Of a stretch of DNA of 12,973 bases, positions 4,770 through 12,973 are shown in pieces. The stretch spans positions 1 through 12,973 of the forward strand of contig JAJZFF010000136.1 in the NCBI GenBank assembly GCA_021805485.1, written 5' to 3'. How positions within the stretch are numbered: position 1 is the first letter of the stretch; each line of letters opens with the position of its first letter. This stretch comes from Pseudomonadota bacterium (GTDB lineage: Bacteria; Pseudomonadota; Alphaproteobacteria; Acetobacterales; Acetobacteraceae). A program made the position numbers and the translations under genes. The notes under the pieces were generated by a model that did not search any database, was not told the origin of the DNA, and was given only the letters and a program-made list of their open reading frames with translations.

Positions 4770-5549
4770 GGAGGCGCGCCGGCGTGCCACGAGGGTGAAG
4801 AAAGCGCCGGACCCCAGCAGCAGCAGGCTCGCCGGCTCGGGCGCGGTCTGCGGTGGCGGCGACGGCGGCGCCGCCTGGAGCTGCAGCCCGTTCAGATCGG
4901 CCTCGCCGTCGGAGGTGTTGCTGACCGTGCCATAGAAGGTGATCGTCAGCTGGCCCGCGGCGTTGGCGGTCGCGGCGAAATCGGTGTAGTTGGTCCCGGC
5001 GGTGAGCGTCGTCCCGGCGTTGGCCGTCACGCTCTGCGTCACGCCGTTGACCAGGAAGTTCGTCTGGCGTCCGCTGCTATTCCCAGCCGAATAGAGCACG
5101 AGGTTGTAATTTCCGTCCGCGGTCAGGCCGCTCAGGGTCACCGTGCCCGGCGCGGCGCTGGTCGTCGGCGTGTCGGCGTAGGAGAGGACGTAGGCGTCGA
5201 GCAGGTTGGCGTATTGCGTTCCGCCGAAGAAGGGAGCGTTGGTGGTCGCGTCGAAGAAGCCATAGGCGGAGTAGCTCAGGCTGATGCCGGTGCCGGCGCC
5301 CGCCGCATTCTTCAACGCGCCGCTGCCGGAGACGGAGCCCGAACCACCAAACACCGAGGGCCCGCTCACCGTATTCCAGTAATCGCCGCTGGCGCCGAGC
5401 ACGGCGGCGCCGGAGTAGGCCGGGCTGCCGGTCTGGGTGAACTGGACGTCGATGAGCGGCGCCGCGTGCGCCGCCGTGACCCCGAGGCCGAGAAAACCCG
5501 CCAACATGGCGCCGCGCCCCGCGTGGCCGAACCCCCCAAGCTTCGACAT
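4749..5549 (-). CDS. PEP-CTERM sorting domain protein (secreted, unknown function)
   Basis: A 266-residue exported protein. An N-terminal signal peptide (about 1-30, hydrophobic core AMLAGFLGLGVTAAHAA) is followed by a Gly/Ser/Thr/Ala-rich beta-type body without catalytic motifs. A Pro-rich spacer leads to a classic PEP-CTERM tail: PEPASLLLLG (237-246), a hydrophobic stretch, then the basic cluster ARRRASR. In this family the tail is recognised and cut by an exosortase, usually in bacteria that make exopolysaccharide or biofilm matrix. No exosortase gene is in the window. The start at 5549 was chosen because GGGAG lies 10 nt upstream; the ATG at 5558 would place that motif only 1-2 nt away, and the frame extends open to 5630. 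It follows the acyl carrier protein gene on the same strand, but a probable terminator separates them. Confidence 0.88.
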   Translation of the reverse strand: MSKLGGFGHAGRGAMLAGFLGLGVTAAHAAPLIDVQFTQTGSPAYSGAAVLGASGDYWNTVSGPSVFGGSGSVSGSGALKNAAGAGTGISLSYSAYGFFDATTNAPFFGGTQYANLLDAYVLSYADTPTTSAAPGTVTLSGLTADGNYNLVLYSAGNSSGRQTNFLVNGVTQSVTANAGTTLTAGTNYTDFAATANAAGQLTITFYGTVSNTSDGEADLNGLQLQAAPPSPPPQTAPEPASLLLLGSGAFFTLVARRRASRAAQRA

Positions 5550-5593
5550 TGTCTGCATTCTCCCGATTGGTGTGACGTTTTGCTTTTTTTTCA

Positions 5594-5607
5594 CGATCAT
5601 CTGATCG
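5594..5607 (-). promoter_or_regulatory. Short inverted repeat upstream of the PEP-CTERM gene
   Basis: CGATCA (5594-5599) and TGATCG (5602-5607) form a 6+6 inverted repeat with a 2-bp spacer, about 45 bp before the PEP-CTERM start. A run of eight A residues follows it on the minus strand. The symmetry suits a dimeric regulator in the leader or promoter region, but the regulator is unknown and no clear promoter hexamers accompany it. Confidence 0.25.
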
Positions 5608-5678
5608 GAGATTATCGCGAAGCAGACCATCGAACAGACACAGATCGAAGAGCAAGCCTTAATTTCGCGATGAGTCCT

Positions 5679-5706
5679 AAAAACAGCCGCGAGACATGCC
5701 CCCGCG
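5679..5706 (-). terminator. Probable intrinsic terminator of the acs-pdh-acp operon
   Basis: On the minus strand, starting 10 nt after the acyl carrier protein stop, CGCGGG pairs with CTCGCG (one G-U wobble) around a 7-nt loop. GCTG and TTTTT follow. Position, hairpin and T-tract together make this the only classic-looking Rho-independent terminator in the window. It separates the five-gene operon from the PEP-CTERM gene. Confidence 0.45.
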
Positions 5707-5716
5707 TGCGCCGGCG

Positions 5717-5992
5717 TCAGGCCGTCGCCGGGCCGGGCGGTTCGCGGCGCAGATAGGCCACGGCGCCGTCAAGGGTGGACAGGCTCGGGTAGTCCGCCTC
5801 GGGGATATCGATCCCGGTGCGTTCGTGCAGCGCGGTGACGAAGTTGAGGAAATCCATCGAGTCGAGATCGAGCTCCTCGCGCAGCACCGCGTCGCCGGGC
5901 AGATGCGCCAGGTCGGCCTCGGGGGCGATGGCGGCCAGCGTGTCGAGCACGAGCTGGCGGGTCTCGGCGGCGGTCATGTTCGGGGCGGTCAT
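5717..5992 (-). CDS. Acyl carrier protein, operon-dedicated
   Basis: A 91-residue carrier protein of the ACP (phosphopantetheine-binding) fold. The attachment serine is S45 in ELDLDSMDFLNF, the usual D-S-(L/M) motif at the start of helix 2, with the acidic helix typical of ACPs. The C-terminal part (TGIDIPEADYPSLSTLDGAV) matches helices 3 and 4. It would carry acyl groups as a thioester on phosphopantetheine. It is the last gene of the operon; its ATG overlaps the E2 stop as ATGA (5989-5992), which fixes the start although the frame is open upstream to 6130. No fatty-acid synthesis genes are nearby, so this looks like a second, specialised ACP and not the housekeeping one. Whether it takes acetyl groups from E2, the ligase or another enzyme is unknown. 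Confidence 0.9.
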   Translation of the reverse strand: MTAPNMTAAETRQLVLDTLAAIAPEADLAHLPGDAVLREELDLDSMDFLNFVTALHERTGIDIPEADYPSLSTLDGAVAYLRREPPGPATA

Positions 5993-7161
5993 GGGGCTTC
6001 GATCTCCTGCAGGCGGCGGCCGATTTCGGCCAGGAACCGGCCGCCGAGATGGCCGTCGCTCGCCCGATGGTCGCCCGCCAGTGTGAGGGTGACGACGGGG
6101 CGCGCGGCGATGCTCTCGCCCACCACCCACGGACGGGTGACGATGCGGCCGATGCCGACCATCGCCACCTGCGGCGGGTAGATGATCGGCCAGACCGCCT
6201 CCGCGCCGCGGTCGCCGAGGCTGGTGATGGTGATGGTGGGTGCGGTCAGTTCGGAGCCGCGCAGCCGGGCGCCGCGCGCGCGCAGCACGAGATCGCGCAT
6301 CGCCGCCATGATCCCGTCCACGGAGAGCGCGTCGGCATCACGGATCGCCGGGGCCACCAGCCCGCCGCCGCGCAGCGCGATCGCCCAGCCGATATGCACG
6401 CCGCCGCCGGGCTGGAAATGCCCGTCCTGCCAGTAGCCGTTCAGCTCCGGGGTTTTCGCCAGCGCCAGCGCGACGGCGCGCACGAACAGCGCCGCCGGCA
6501 GGACGCGCTCGGGCGGCGCGCGGTCCCGGTTGCGCCGTTCCAGCCAGGCCAGCGCGGCGGTGCAGTCAATCGTCTCGCTCAAGTAATAATGAGGGATCTC
6601 GCGCTTCGAGCGGCTCATGGCGCTGCCGATGGCCAGGCGCATGGCGGCGGGATCGAACCCGCGCCGCGCCGCGAGATCCCCCCTCGGGGCGGCGGGGCGC
6701 GGCGCCTCGAGATCCGCCAGCACGATGGCGCCGCCCGGCCCGCTGCCGGCCATGCGCGCCAGATCGATGCCGCGCGCGGCGGCGAGCCGGCGGGCGGCGG
6801 GCGAACTGCGCGGCCGCGCCGTTGCGGATGGCGGCGATGCGGATGGCGCCGGTGCGGATGGCGGCGTGGGCGGGGACGGCGCGGCGACGGCCGGTGCCAG
6901 GGGCGGCTTCGGCGCCGGCGTCTGCGCCGTGTCGCCCAGCCGCGCCAGAACGGTGCCGACCGGGACGCGCGCGCCCACCGGCACGACGAGCTCGGAGACC
7001 ACGCCGTCGTTGAAAATCTCGATCTCGATCGCGCCCTTGTCGGTCTCCACCACGGCGACGACGTCGCCGCGCTTCACCGCGTCGCCCGGCTTGACCAGCC
7101 ATTCCGCCAGCGTCCCGGCCTCCATGTCGGCGCCGAGCGAGGGCATCAGGAAGTCGGTCAT
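5989..7161 (-). CDS. 2-oxoacid dehydrogenase E2 (dihydrolipoamide acyltransferase)
   Basis: A 390-residue E2 core protein with all three expected domains. The single lipoyl domain (about 1-77) carries the lipoylation lysine K42 in [11 protein letters not shown] Pro/Ala/Ser linker (about 81-115) is followed by the peripheral subunit-binding domain (about 116-152, [19 protein letters not shown]) that docks E1 or E3. The catalytic domain (about 165-390) ends with the HxxxDG motif at H365-D369-G370 ([12 protein letters not shown]). It transfers the acyl group from lipoamide to CoA, making acetyl-CoA if the substrate is pyruvate. With one lipoyl domain it is compact for a PDH E2. Start and stop overlap E1 beta and ACP as ATGA. 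No E3 gene is linked. The E2 subfamily (pyruvate or another 2-oxoacid) is not certain from sequence alone. Confidence 0.93.
   Translation of the reverse strand: MTDFLMPSLGADMEAGTLAEWLVKPGDAVKRGDVVAVVETDKGAIEIEIFNDGVVSELVVPVGARVPVGTVLARLGDTAQTPAPKPPLAPAVAAPSPPTPPSAPAPSASPPSATARPRSSPAARRLAAARGIDLARMAGSGPGGAIVLADLEAPRPAAPRGDLAARRGFDPAAMRLAIGSAMSRSKREIPHYYLSETIDCTAALAWLERRNRDRAPPERVLPAALFVRAVALALAKTPELNGYWQDGHFQPGGGVHIGWAIALRGGGLVAPAIRDADALSVDGIMAAMRDLVLRARGARLRGSELTAPTITITSLGDRGAEAVWPIIYPPQVAMVGIGRIVTRPWVVGESIAARPVVTLTLAGDHRASDGHLGGRFLAEIGRRLQEIEAP
6823..6867 (-). repeat. Three 15-bp tandem repeats encoding the E2 linker
   Basis: The plus-strand unit TGCGGATGGCGGCGA occurs three times in tandem with one to three changes (6823-6837, 6838-6852, 6853-6867). 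On the coding strand it gives the Pro/Ser/Ala pentapeptide series [15 protein letters not shown] between the lipoyl and subunit-binding domains. Such linkers are flexible swinging arms in E2 proteins, and the in-frame repeat suggests length change by slippage. Confidence 0.6.
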
Positions 7162-8165
7162 CCGCCCTTCACCAGCGCGCGCGCCGTGGCGGCGATGTCG
7201 GGCGCCTGCGGCAGCGCCGCCTGTTCGAGATGGGCCGCGTAGGGGATCGGCACCTCGCGCGAGCAGACGCGGCGGATCGGCGCATCGAGATCGTAGAACG
7301 ACGCTTCGCCGATGCGCGCGGCGATCTCGGCCGAGAGCGAGCCGGAGCGCCAGCCTTCATCGACGATCACCGCCCGGTGCGTGCGCGCGACCGAGCCCAG
7401 GATCGTCGTCATATCCAGCGGACGCAGCACGCGCAGATCGATCACCTCCGCCTCGATGCCCTCCTGGCGCAGGCTCTCCGCGGCCTCGAGCGTCTTGAAC
7501 AGCGAGCCGCCATAGGTCACCAGCGTGACGTCGCTCCCGGGGCGGCGGATCCGCGCCGAGACGATGTCGACGCCGGTCACCGCCGGATCGAGCGTGCCCT
7601 CCTCGCCGTAGAGCATGACATGCTCGAACAGCAGCACCGGGTTGGGGTCGTCGATCGCCGGCTGCAGCATGTGCCGCGCATCCTCGACCGTCGCCGGGGC
7701 GAGGATTTTCAGCCCGGGGATGTGCGCGTACCAACCCTCCAGACTGTGCGAATGCTGCGCCGCGAGCTGGCGGCCGGCGCCGGTCGCCATGCGGATCACC
7801 AGCGGCACCGCGAACTGTCCGCCCGACATATGCGGGATGGCGGCGGCGCTGTTGACGATCTGGTCGAGCGCCAGAAGGCTGAAATTCACCGTCATGATTT
7901 CCACGATCGGCCGCAGCCCGGCCAGCGCGGCGCCGATCCCCGCGCCGACGAAGCCCGCCTCCGACAGCGGCGTGTCGCGGATCCGGTCCTCGCCCAGTTC
8001 CGCCGCCAGCCCCTTGGTCACCGCGTAGCAGCCGCCATAGCGGGCGACGTCCTCGCCCATCAGCACGACCCGCGGATCCGCCAGGATGGCGGCGCGGATC
8101 GCCAGCTTGCACGCCTCGCGATAGGTGACGCGCTGCGGCTCCGGCGCGCTGGTGGCGGCGCTCAT
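7158..8165 (-). CDS. 2-oxoacid dehydrogenase E1 component, beta subunit (pyruvate type)
   Basis: A 335-residue partner of E1 alpha in the heterotetrameric thiamine diphosphate E1 enzyme. Features include [10 protein letters not shown] (36-45), the thiamine-activating glutamate E69 in [18 protein letters not shown], the strand [18 protein letters not shown], and the conserved [19 protein letters not shown] block with its active-site histidine. The C-terminal transketolase domain carries [11 protein letters not shown]. There is no N-terminal lipoyl extension such as some PDH beta subunits have. The start at 8165 overlaps the E1 alpha stop as ATGA; the same frame is open far upstream through E1 alpha, but the overlap and the family's N-terminus ([12 protein letters not shown]) set the start. 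Similarity favours pyruvate; acetoin or branched-chain 2-oxoacids are less likely alternatives. Confidence 0.93.
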   Translation of the reverse strand: MSAATSAPEPQRVTYREACKLAIRAAILADPRVVLMGEDVARYGGCYAVTKGLAAELGEDRIRDTPLSEAGFVGAGIGAALAGLRPIVEIMTVNFSLLALDQIVNSAAAIPHMSGGQFAVPLVIRMATGAGRQLAAQHSHSLEGWYAHIPGLKILAPATVEDARHMLQPAIDDPNPVLLFEHVMLYGEEGTLDPAVTGVDIVSARIRRPGSDVTLVTYGGSLFKTLEAAESLRQEGIEAEVIDLRVLRPLDMTTILGSVARTHRAVIVDEGWRSGSLSAEIAARIGEASFYDLDAPIRRVCSREVPIPYAAHLEQAALPQAPDIAATARALVKGG

Positions 8166-9144
8166 TGCGGCACCTGGTCCATGAGGGTGAAGCGCTCCAG
8201 CTCCGCGACCGGCTCCCACTCGCCCGCCTCCGCGAAGGCGACCGCGCCCGCCACCTCCGCGGCCACATCGGCCTCGATGCGGGCGAGTTCGTCGGCATGG
8301 AGCAGCCCGTTCCCGGCGAGCCAGGAGTGCAGCCGTCGGATCGGGTCCTTCTCGCGCCAGGTCTCGATCTCCTGCTTGCTGCGGTAGAGCTGCGCGTCGA
8401 ACATCGAATGGGCGCGGAAGCGGTAGGTGTGGCACTCCAGCAGACGCGGCGCCCCGCTCTCGCGCACGGCGGCGACGGCGCGGCGGGCCGCGATCTCGAC
8501 GGCGACGACATCCATGCCGTCCACCGCCTCGCTTCCGACGCGGTAGCCCGCCGCCTTGCGCGCGATGTCCGTCTCCGCCTCGGCGCGATCGAGCGCCATG
8601 CCCATGGCGTAGCGGTTGTTCTCGCACACGAAGAGCACCGGCAATCGCCACAGCGAGGCCAGGTTCATGCTCTCGTGGAACGACCCCTCGTCCACCGCGC
8701 CCTCGCCGAAGAAGCAGGCGGTGACGGCGTTGCGCCCGAGTGCCTTGTCCGCCATCGCGATGCCGACGGCCAGCGGCAGCCCGCCGCCGACGATCGCGTT
8801 GCCGCCGTAGAAGCGGTGGGTGCGGTCGAATATATGCATCGAGCCGCCGCGGCCGCGGCAGACCCCCTGCTGCTTGCCGTAGAGTTCCGCCATCAGCGCC
8901 TTCATGTCGATGCCGCGCGCCAGCGCCTGGCCGTGCTCGCGATAGGTGGCGACGATCGCATCCTCCGCCGCCAGGGTGGCGATGACGCCGACCGAGACCG
9001 CCTCCTCGCCATCGTAGAGATGCATGAAGCCGCGGATCTTTTCGCGCTGGTAGAGCTCGAAGCAGGTCTCCTCGAACCGCCGTATGCGCAGCATCGCGCG
9101 CAGCAGCATGCGCACGTGCGCATGGTCGAGATGCAGTTTGCCAT

Positions 9145-9148
<4 letters not shown>
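8162..9148 (-). CDS. 2-oxoacid dehydrogenase E1 component, alpha subunit (pyruvate type)
   Basis: A 328-residue thiamine diphosphate-binding subunit that decarboxylates the 2-oxoacid and reductively acylates the E2 lipoyl group. The N-terminal block [19 protein letters not shown] and the [16 protein letters not shown] region match PDH E1 alpha. [19 protein letters not shown] (99-116) is a pyruvate-type signature. The thiamine motif begins GEG (148-150) and ends at N177-N178 (CENNRYAMG); the usual GDG has Glu, as in branched-chain enzymes. The [15 protein letters not shown] segment (247-261) corresponds to the phosphorylation/active-site loop of the family. Start and stop overlap the ligase and E1 beta genes as ATGA. 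No mitochondrial-type kinase is nearby. Pyruvate specificity is likely but inferred. Confidence 0.93.
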
Positions 9149-10950
<1,802 letters not shown>

Positions 10951-11038
10951 CACGGGCTCCTTCGGCGGCGGTTCCTGGACCACGGACCTCGGCCTGGGCA
11001 ATGAAGGCGCAACGCCCGATCCGGCGGGGCCGTTCCGA

Positions 11039-11044
11039 ATGATA
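11039..11044 (-). promoter_or_regulatory. Possible -10 element of the acs-pdh-acp operon
   Basis: On the minus strand TATCAT (five of six matches to TATAAT) lies at 11044-11039. It implies a transcription start near 11032 and an 80-nt leader before the ligase ATG. No good -35 accompanies it, as expected for an activator-dependent promoter. The FNR/FixK-type box is centred about 46 bp upstream of that inferred start. Confidence 0.35.
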
Positions 11045-11071
11045 GCCTGGCGCGCCACGGGGCGCCGAGCC

Positions 11072-11085
11072 TTGATCAGGATCAA
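11072..11085. promoter_or_regulatory. FNR/FixK/Dnr-type binding site
   Basis: TTGATCAGGATCAA matches the consensus TTGAT-N4-ATCAA perfectly in both half-sites. It lies in the 267-bp divergent promoter region between the ligase-PDH-ACP operon and the periplasmic binding protein gene. Proteins of the Crp/Fnr superfamily (FNR, FixK, AadR, Dnr) bind this sequence to control genes by oxygen or nitric oxide. The spacing to the minus-strand -10 candidate is about 5 bp longer than ideal for class II activation, so which gene it serves, and whether it activates, is open. Confidence 0.7.
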
Positions 11086-11217
11086 TCGCCGCCCTGCGGA
11101 CCGGGCCCGTACCCGCGCGGAAGAACGATTTCCTGAACGCGGCCCGGCTCGATAGAGTGGGCCCAACGACGCACCGGAACGGCTGCGCACCGGGCGACCC
11201 GGACGGGAGGGACCTGG

Positions 11218-12450
11218 ATGGAACCGGCAGGACTGACGCGCCGCTTCGTGCTCGGCGGCGGGGCCGCGCTGCTGGCCGGGGGAAGGCGCGGCGCGCGGGC
11301 GGGCGGGCCGGTGCGGATCGGCGTGCTCAACGACCAGTCCGGCCTCTACGCCGATCTCGGCGGCCCCGGCTCGGTCATCGCCGCGCGCATGGCGGCCGAG
11401 GATATGGCGGCGGAGGGGATAGGCGGCGCGCTCGCTGGCCGGCCGGTGGAGGTGCTGGTCGGCGACCATCAGAACAAGGCCGAGATCGGCGCCGCCATCG
11501 CCCGGCGCTGGTTCGATATCGACCAGGTCGGCATGGCGATCGGGTTCGACAATTCCTCGGTGGCGCTGGCGGTGGAAAGCGTCGCCGCGCAGCACGACCG
11601 GATCGCCATCGGCACCGCCGTGGGCTCGGTCGATTTCACCGGCCGGAACTGCACGCCGACGGCCGCGTCCTGGCTCTATGACAGCTACGCGCTCACCACC
11701 AGCCTGGCGCACGCGCTGGTGGCGGCGGGGCGGGACAGCTGGTTCTTCATCACGGTGGACTATAATTTCGGCCATTCCATGGAAGCCGATGCGCGCCGCG
11801 CCGTCGAGGCCAGCGGCGGCACGGTGCTGGGCAGCGCCCGCCACCCGCTCGGCACCGCCGATTTCAGCGCCTATCTGCTGCAGGCGCAGGCTTCGGGGGC
11901 GAAGGTGATCGGCTTCGCCAATGGCGGCGGGGATCTGGTGAACGTGATCAAGCAGGCCAACGAGTTCGGCCTGCCGCGGAGCGGGCGGACGCTGGCGGCG
12001 ATGCTGCTGTTCATCACCGACGTCCACAGCCTGGGTCTGGCGACGGCGCAGGGGCTGAGCTTCGTCACCGCCTTCTACTGGGACCGCGACGCGCCGAGCC
12101 GGGCCTGGTCGCGGCGTTTCCAGGAGCGGCACGGGGCGATGCCGACCATGGCGCAGGCCGGCGTCTATTCCGCCACGCGGCACTATCTGCGCGCGCTCGC
12201 CGCCGAAGCTGAGCCCGGCGGCGCGGCGGTGATGGCCAGGATGCGGGCGATGCCGGTGGAGGATTTCTACGCCCCCGGCGCCCGGCTGCGCGCCGATGGC
12301 CGGCTGATGCACCCGATGTATCTGATGCGGGTGAAAGCGCCGTCGGAGTCCCGCGGCCCTTGGGACTATTACGCGCCGCGCGCGACGATCCCGGCCGAGA
12401 CCGCGTTCCGATCCCTGGCCGAGGGCGGCTGCCCGCTCGTGCGCGGATGA
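11218..12450 (+). CDS. ABC transporter substrate-binding protein, branched-chain amino acid type, Tat-exported
   Basis: A 410-residue periplasmic ligand-binding protein (type I fold, the Peripla_BP_6/LivJ-like family). The N-terminus has a twin-arginine signal: TRRFVLGGG (7-15), a hydrophobic stretch and a likely cut after ARA near residue 28. The mature domain opens [20 protein letters not shown], the family's first strand and ligand loop. Further family-like segments are [36 protein letters not shown] and [20 protein letters not shown]. The start at 11218 has GGGAGG 7 nt upstream. No permease or ATPase gene follows within the window, so it is an orphan here. Its ligand is not deducible; relatives bind amino acids, urea, aromatic acids or other small carboxylates. 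It is divergent from the ligase operon and shares its promoter region. Confidence 0.9.
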   Translation: MEPAGLTRRFVLGGGAALLAGGRRGARAGGPVRIGVLNDQSGLYADLGGPGSVIAARMAAEDMAAEGIGGALAGRPVEVLVGDHQNKAEIGAAIARRWFDIDQVGMAIGFDNSSVALAVESVAAQHDRIAIGTAVGSVDFTGRNCTPTAASWLYDSYALTTSLAHALVAAGRDSWFFITVDYNFGHSMEADARRAVEASGGTVLGSARHPLGTADFSAYLLQAQASGAKVIGFANGGGDLVNVIKQANEFGLPRSGRTLAAMLLFITDVHSLGLATAQGLSFVTAFYWDRDAPSRAWSRRFQERHGAMPTMAQAGVYSATRHYLRALAAEAEPGGAAVMARMRAMPVEDFYAPGARLRADGRLMHPMYLMRVKAPSESRGPWDYYAPRATIPAETAFRSLAEGGCPLVRG

Positions 12451-12463
12451 GGGGGCGAGCGTG

Positions 12464-12940
12464 ATGCCGGACGTCAGCACCTGCCTGTGGTTCGCAGCCG
12501 ATGCCGAGGCCGCTGCCCGGTTCTATGTCTCGCTCGTGCCCGGATCCCGCATCGAGCACGTTCTGCGCGCGCCTGCGGCCTGGCCCGGTGGCGCGGCGGG
12601 CGACGTGATCCTGGTCAGCTTCACCCTCGGCGGTCAGAGCTTCCAGGCGCTGAACGGCGGCGCGCCGGCCAGCTACGGCACCGCCGCCTCGATCTCGGTC
12701 CTGTGCGCCGACCAGGCGGAGGTCGATCGGCTGTGGGCGGCCCTCACCGCGGACGGCGGCGCGGAGATCATGTGCGGCTGGCTGCGCGACCGGTGGGGCG
12801 TGCCGTGGCAGATCGTGCCCGAGATGCTGCCCCGCCTCCTCGCCGACCCGGACCCTTCCGTCTCGGCGCGCGTGTTCGCCGCCATGACGGCGATGGTCAA
12901 GCTGGAGGCCGCCGCGCTCGAGCGCGCCGCCGCCGGATGA
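12464..12940 (+). CDS. VOC family protein, PhnB-like (3-demethylubiquinone methyltransferase-related fold)
   Basis: A 158-residue protein of the vicinal oxygen chelate superfamily. It starts with the typical [20 protein letters not shown] segment and has [19 protein letters not shown] in the middle. It then has the PhnB-like C-terminal block [20 protein letters not shown] (105-124) and a closing helix with [17 protein letters not shown]. Despite the old family name, these proteins are small metal- or ligand-binding domains and not proven methyltransferases; the function is unknown. The ATG at 12464 has a GAGGGGG purine run 6-8 nt upstream; a GTG at 12461 would add one residue. It follows the binding-protein stop by 13 bp, so the two are probably cotranscribed. 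Confidence 0.88.
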   Translation: MPDVSTCLWFAADAEAAARFYVSLVPGSRIEHVLRAPAAWPGGAAGDVILVSFTLGGQSFQALNGGAPASYGTAASISVLCADQAEVDRLWAALTADGGAEIMCGWLRDRWGVPWQIVPEMLPRLLADPDPSVSARVFAAMTAMVKLEAAALERAAAG

Positions 12941-12950
12941 GGACGCGCGC

Positions 12951-12973
12951 ATGTTCCCAACGCGAAATTACCA
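12951..12973 (+). CDS. Probable start of a further gene, cut by the window edge
   Basis: An ATG at 12951 opens a frame reading MFPTRNY up to the window end. GAGGA lies about 7 nt upstream and the VOC gene stops 10 bp before it on the same strand, the spacing seen inside operons. Too few residues are present to name a product. Confidence 0.35.

Noticed and set aside
6049..7242. 397-codon plus-strand frame across E2
   Set aside because: Antisense to a complete lipoyl/E2 protein; composition (Arg, Ala, Gly, His, Asp) is that of a shadow frame.
10951..12480. Minus-strand open frame continuing upstream of the ligase, giving a 1111-codon frame
   Set aside because: It is antisense to the binding-protein gene, rich in Arg/Ala/Gly/His with no motifs, and the ligase has a clear AAGGAG-preceded ATG at 10950. 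Open antisense frames are common in GC-rich DNA.

Overview
This is high-GC bacterial chromosome. Alphaproteobacteria, perhaps a member of the Acetobacteraceae, fits best: GC/GC-rich codons, a FixK/FNR-type box, a PEP-CTERM protein and ATGA-coupled operons are compatible with that, but no marker gene fixes the taxon. By eye the first ~3.4 kb is less GC-rich and less tightly packed than the rest, which suggests an accessory segment next to core-like metabolic DNA.

Layout. 1-81 (-): N-terminal tip of a short-chain dehydrogenase (SDR). 82-511: non-coding leader region. 512-1915 (+): a cholesterol-dependent cytolysin (CDC, thiol-activated cytolysin family) with no signal peptide, followed after two hairpins by a 93-residue protein of unknown family (2057-2338) and a terminator-like hairpin. 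2375-2884: mostly non-coding, with a promoter/inverted-repeat arrangement and a 25-codon upstream ORF that lead into a coupled pair: a two-helix membrane protein (2885-3175) and a ribbon-helix-helix protein (3172-3453). 3552-4337 (-): an SDR. 4440-4739 (+): a small membrane protein. 4749-5549 (-): a PEP-CTERM sorted surface protein.

5717-10950 (-) is one compact five-gene operon, read right to left: AMP-forming acetyl-CoA synthetase-like ligase, 2-oxoacid (pyruvate-type) dehydrogenase E1 alpha, E1 beta, lipoyl-bearing E2 acyltransferase, and a dedicated acyl carrier protein. All four junctions are ATGA stop/start overlaps, and a hairpin plus T-tract closes the operon. Its promoter region (10951-11217), shared with a divergent gene, holds a perfect TTGAT-N4-ATCAA FNR/FixK-type box, which points to oxygen-responsive control. 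No E3 (lipoamide dehydrogenase) is present, so E3 must come from elsewhere.

11218-12450 (+): a branched-chain-amino-acid-type periplasmic binding protein with a twin-arginine signal and no permease nearby. 12464-12940 (+): a PhnB-like VOC protein. A further gene probably begins at 12951.

The two parts that most deserve attention are the signal-less CDC with its unknown small partner (probably an anti-eukaryotic pore-forming cassette), and the acetyl-CoA ligase-PDH-ACP operon, whose composition suggests acetyl groups made by or for the E2 core are handed to a private carrier protein under low oxygen. Both functional readings are inference.
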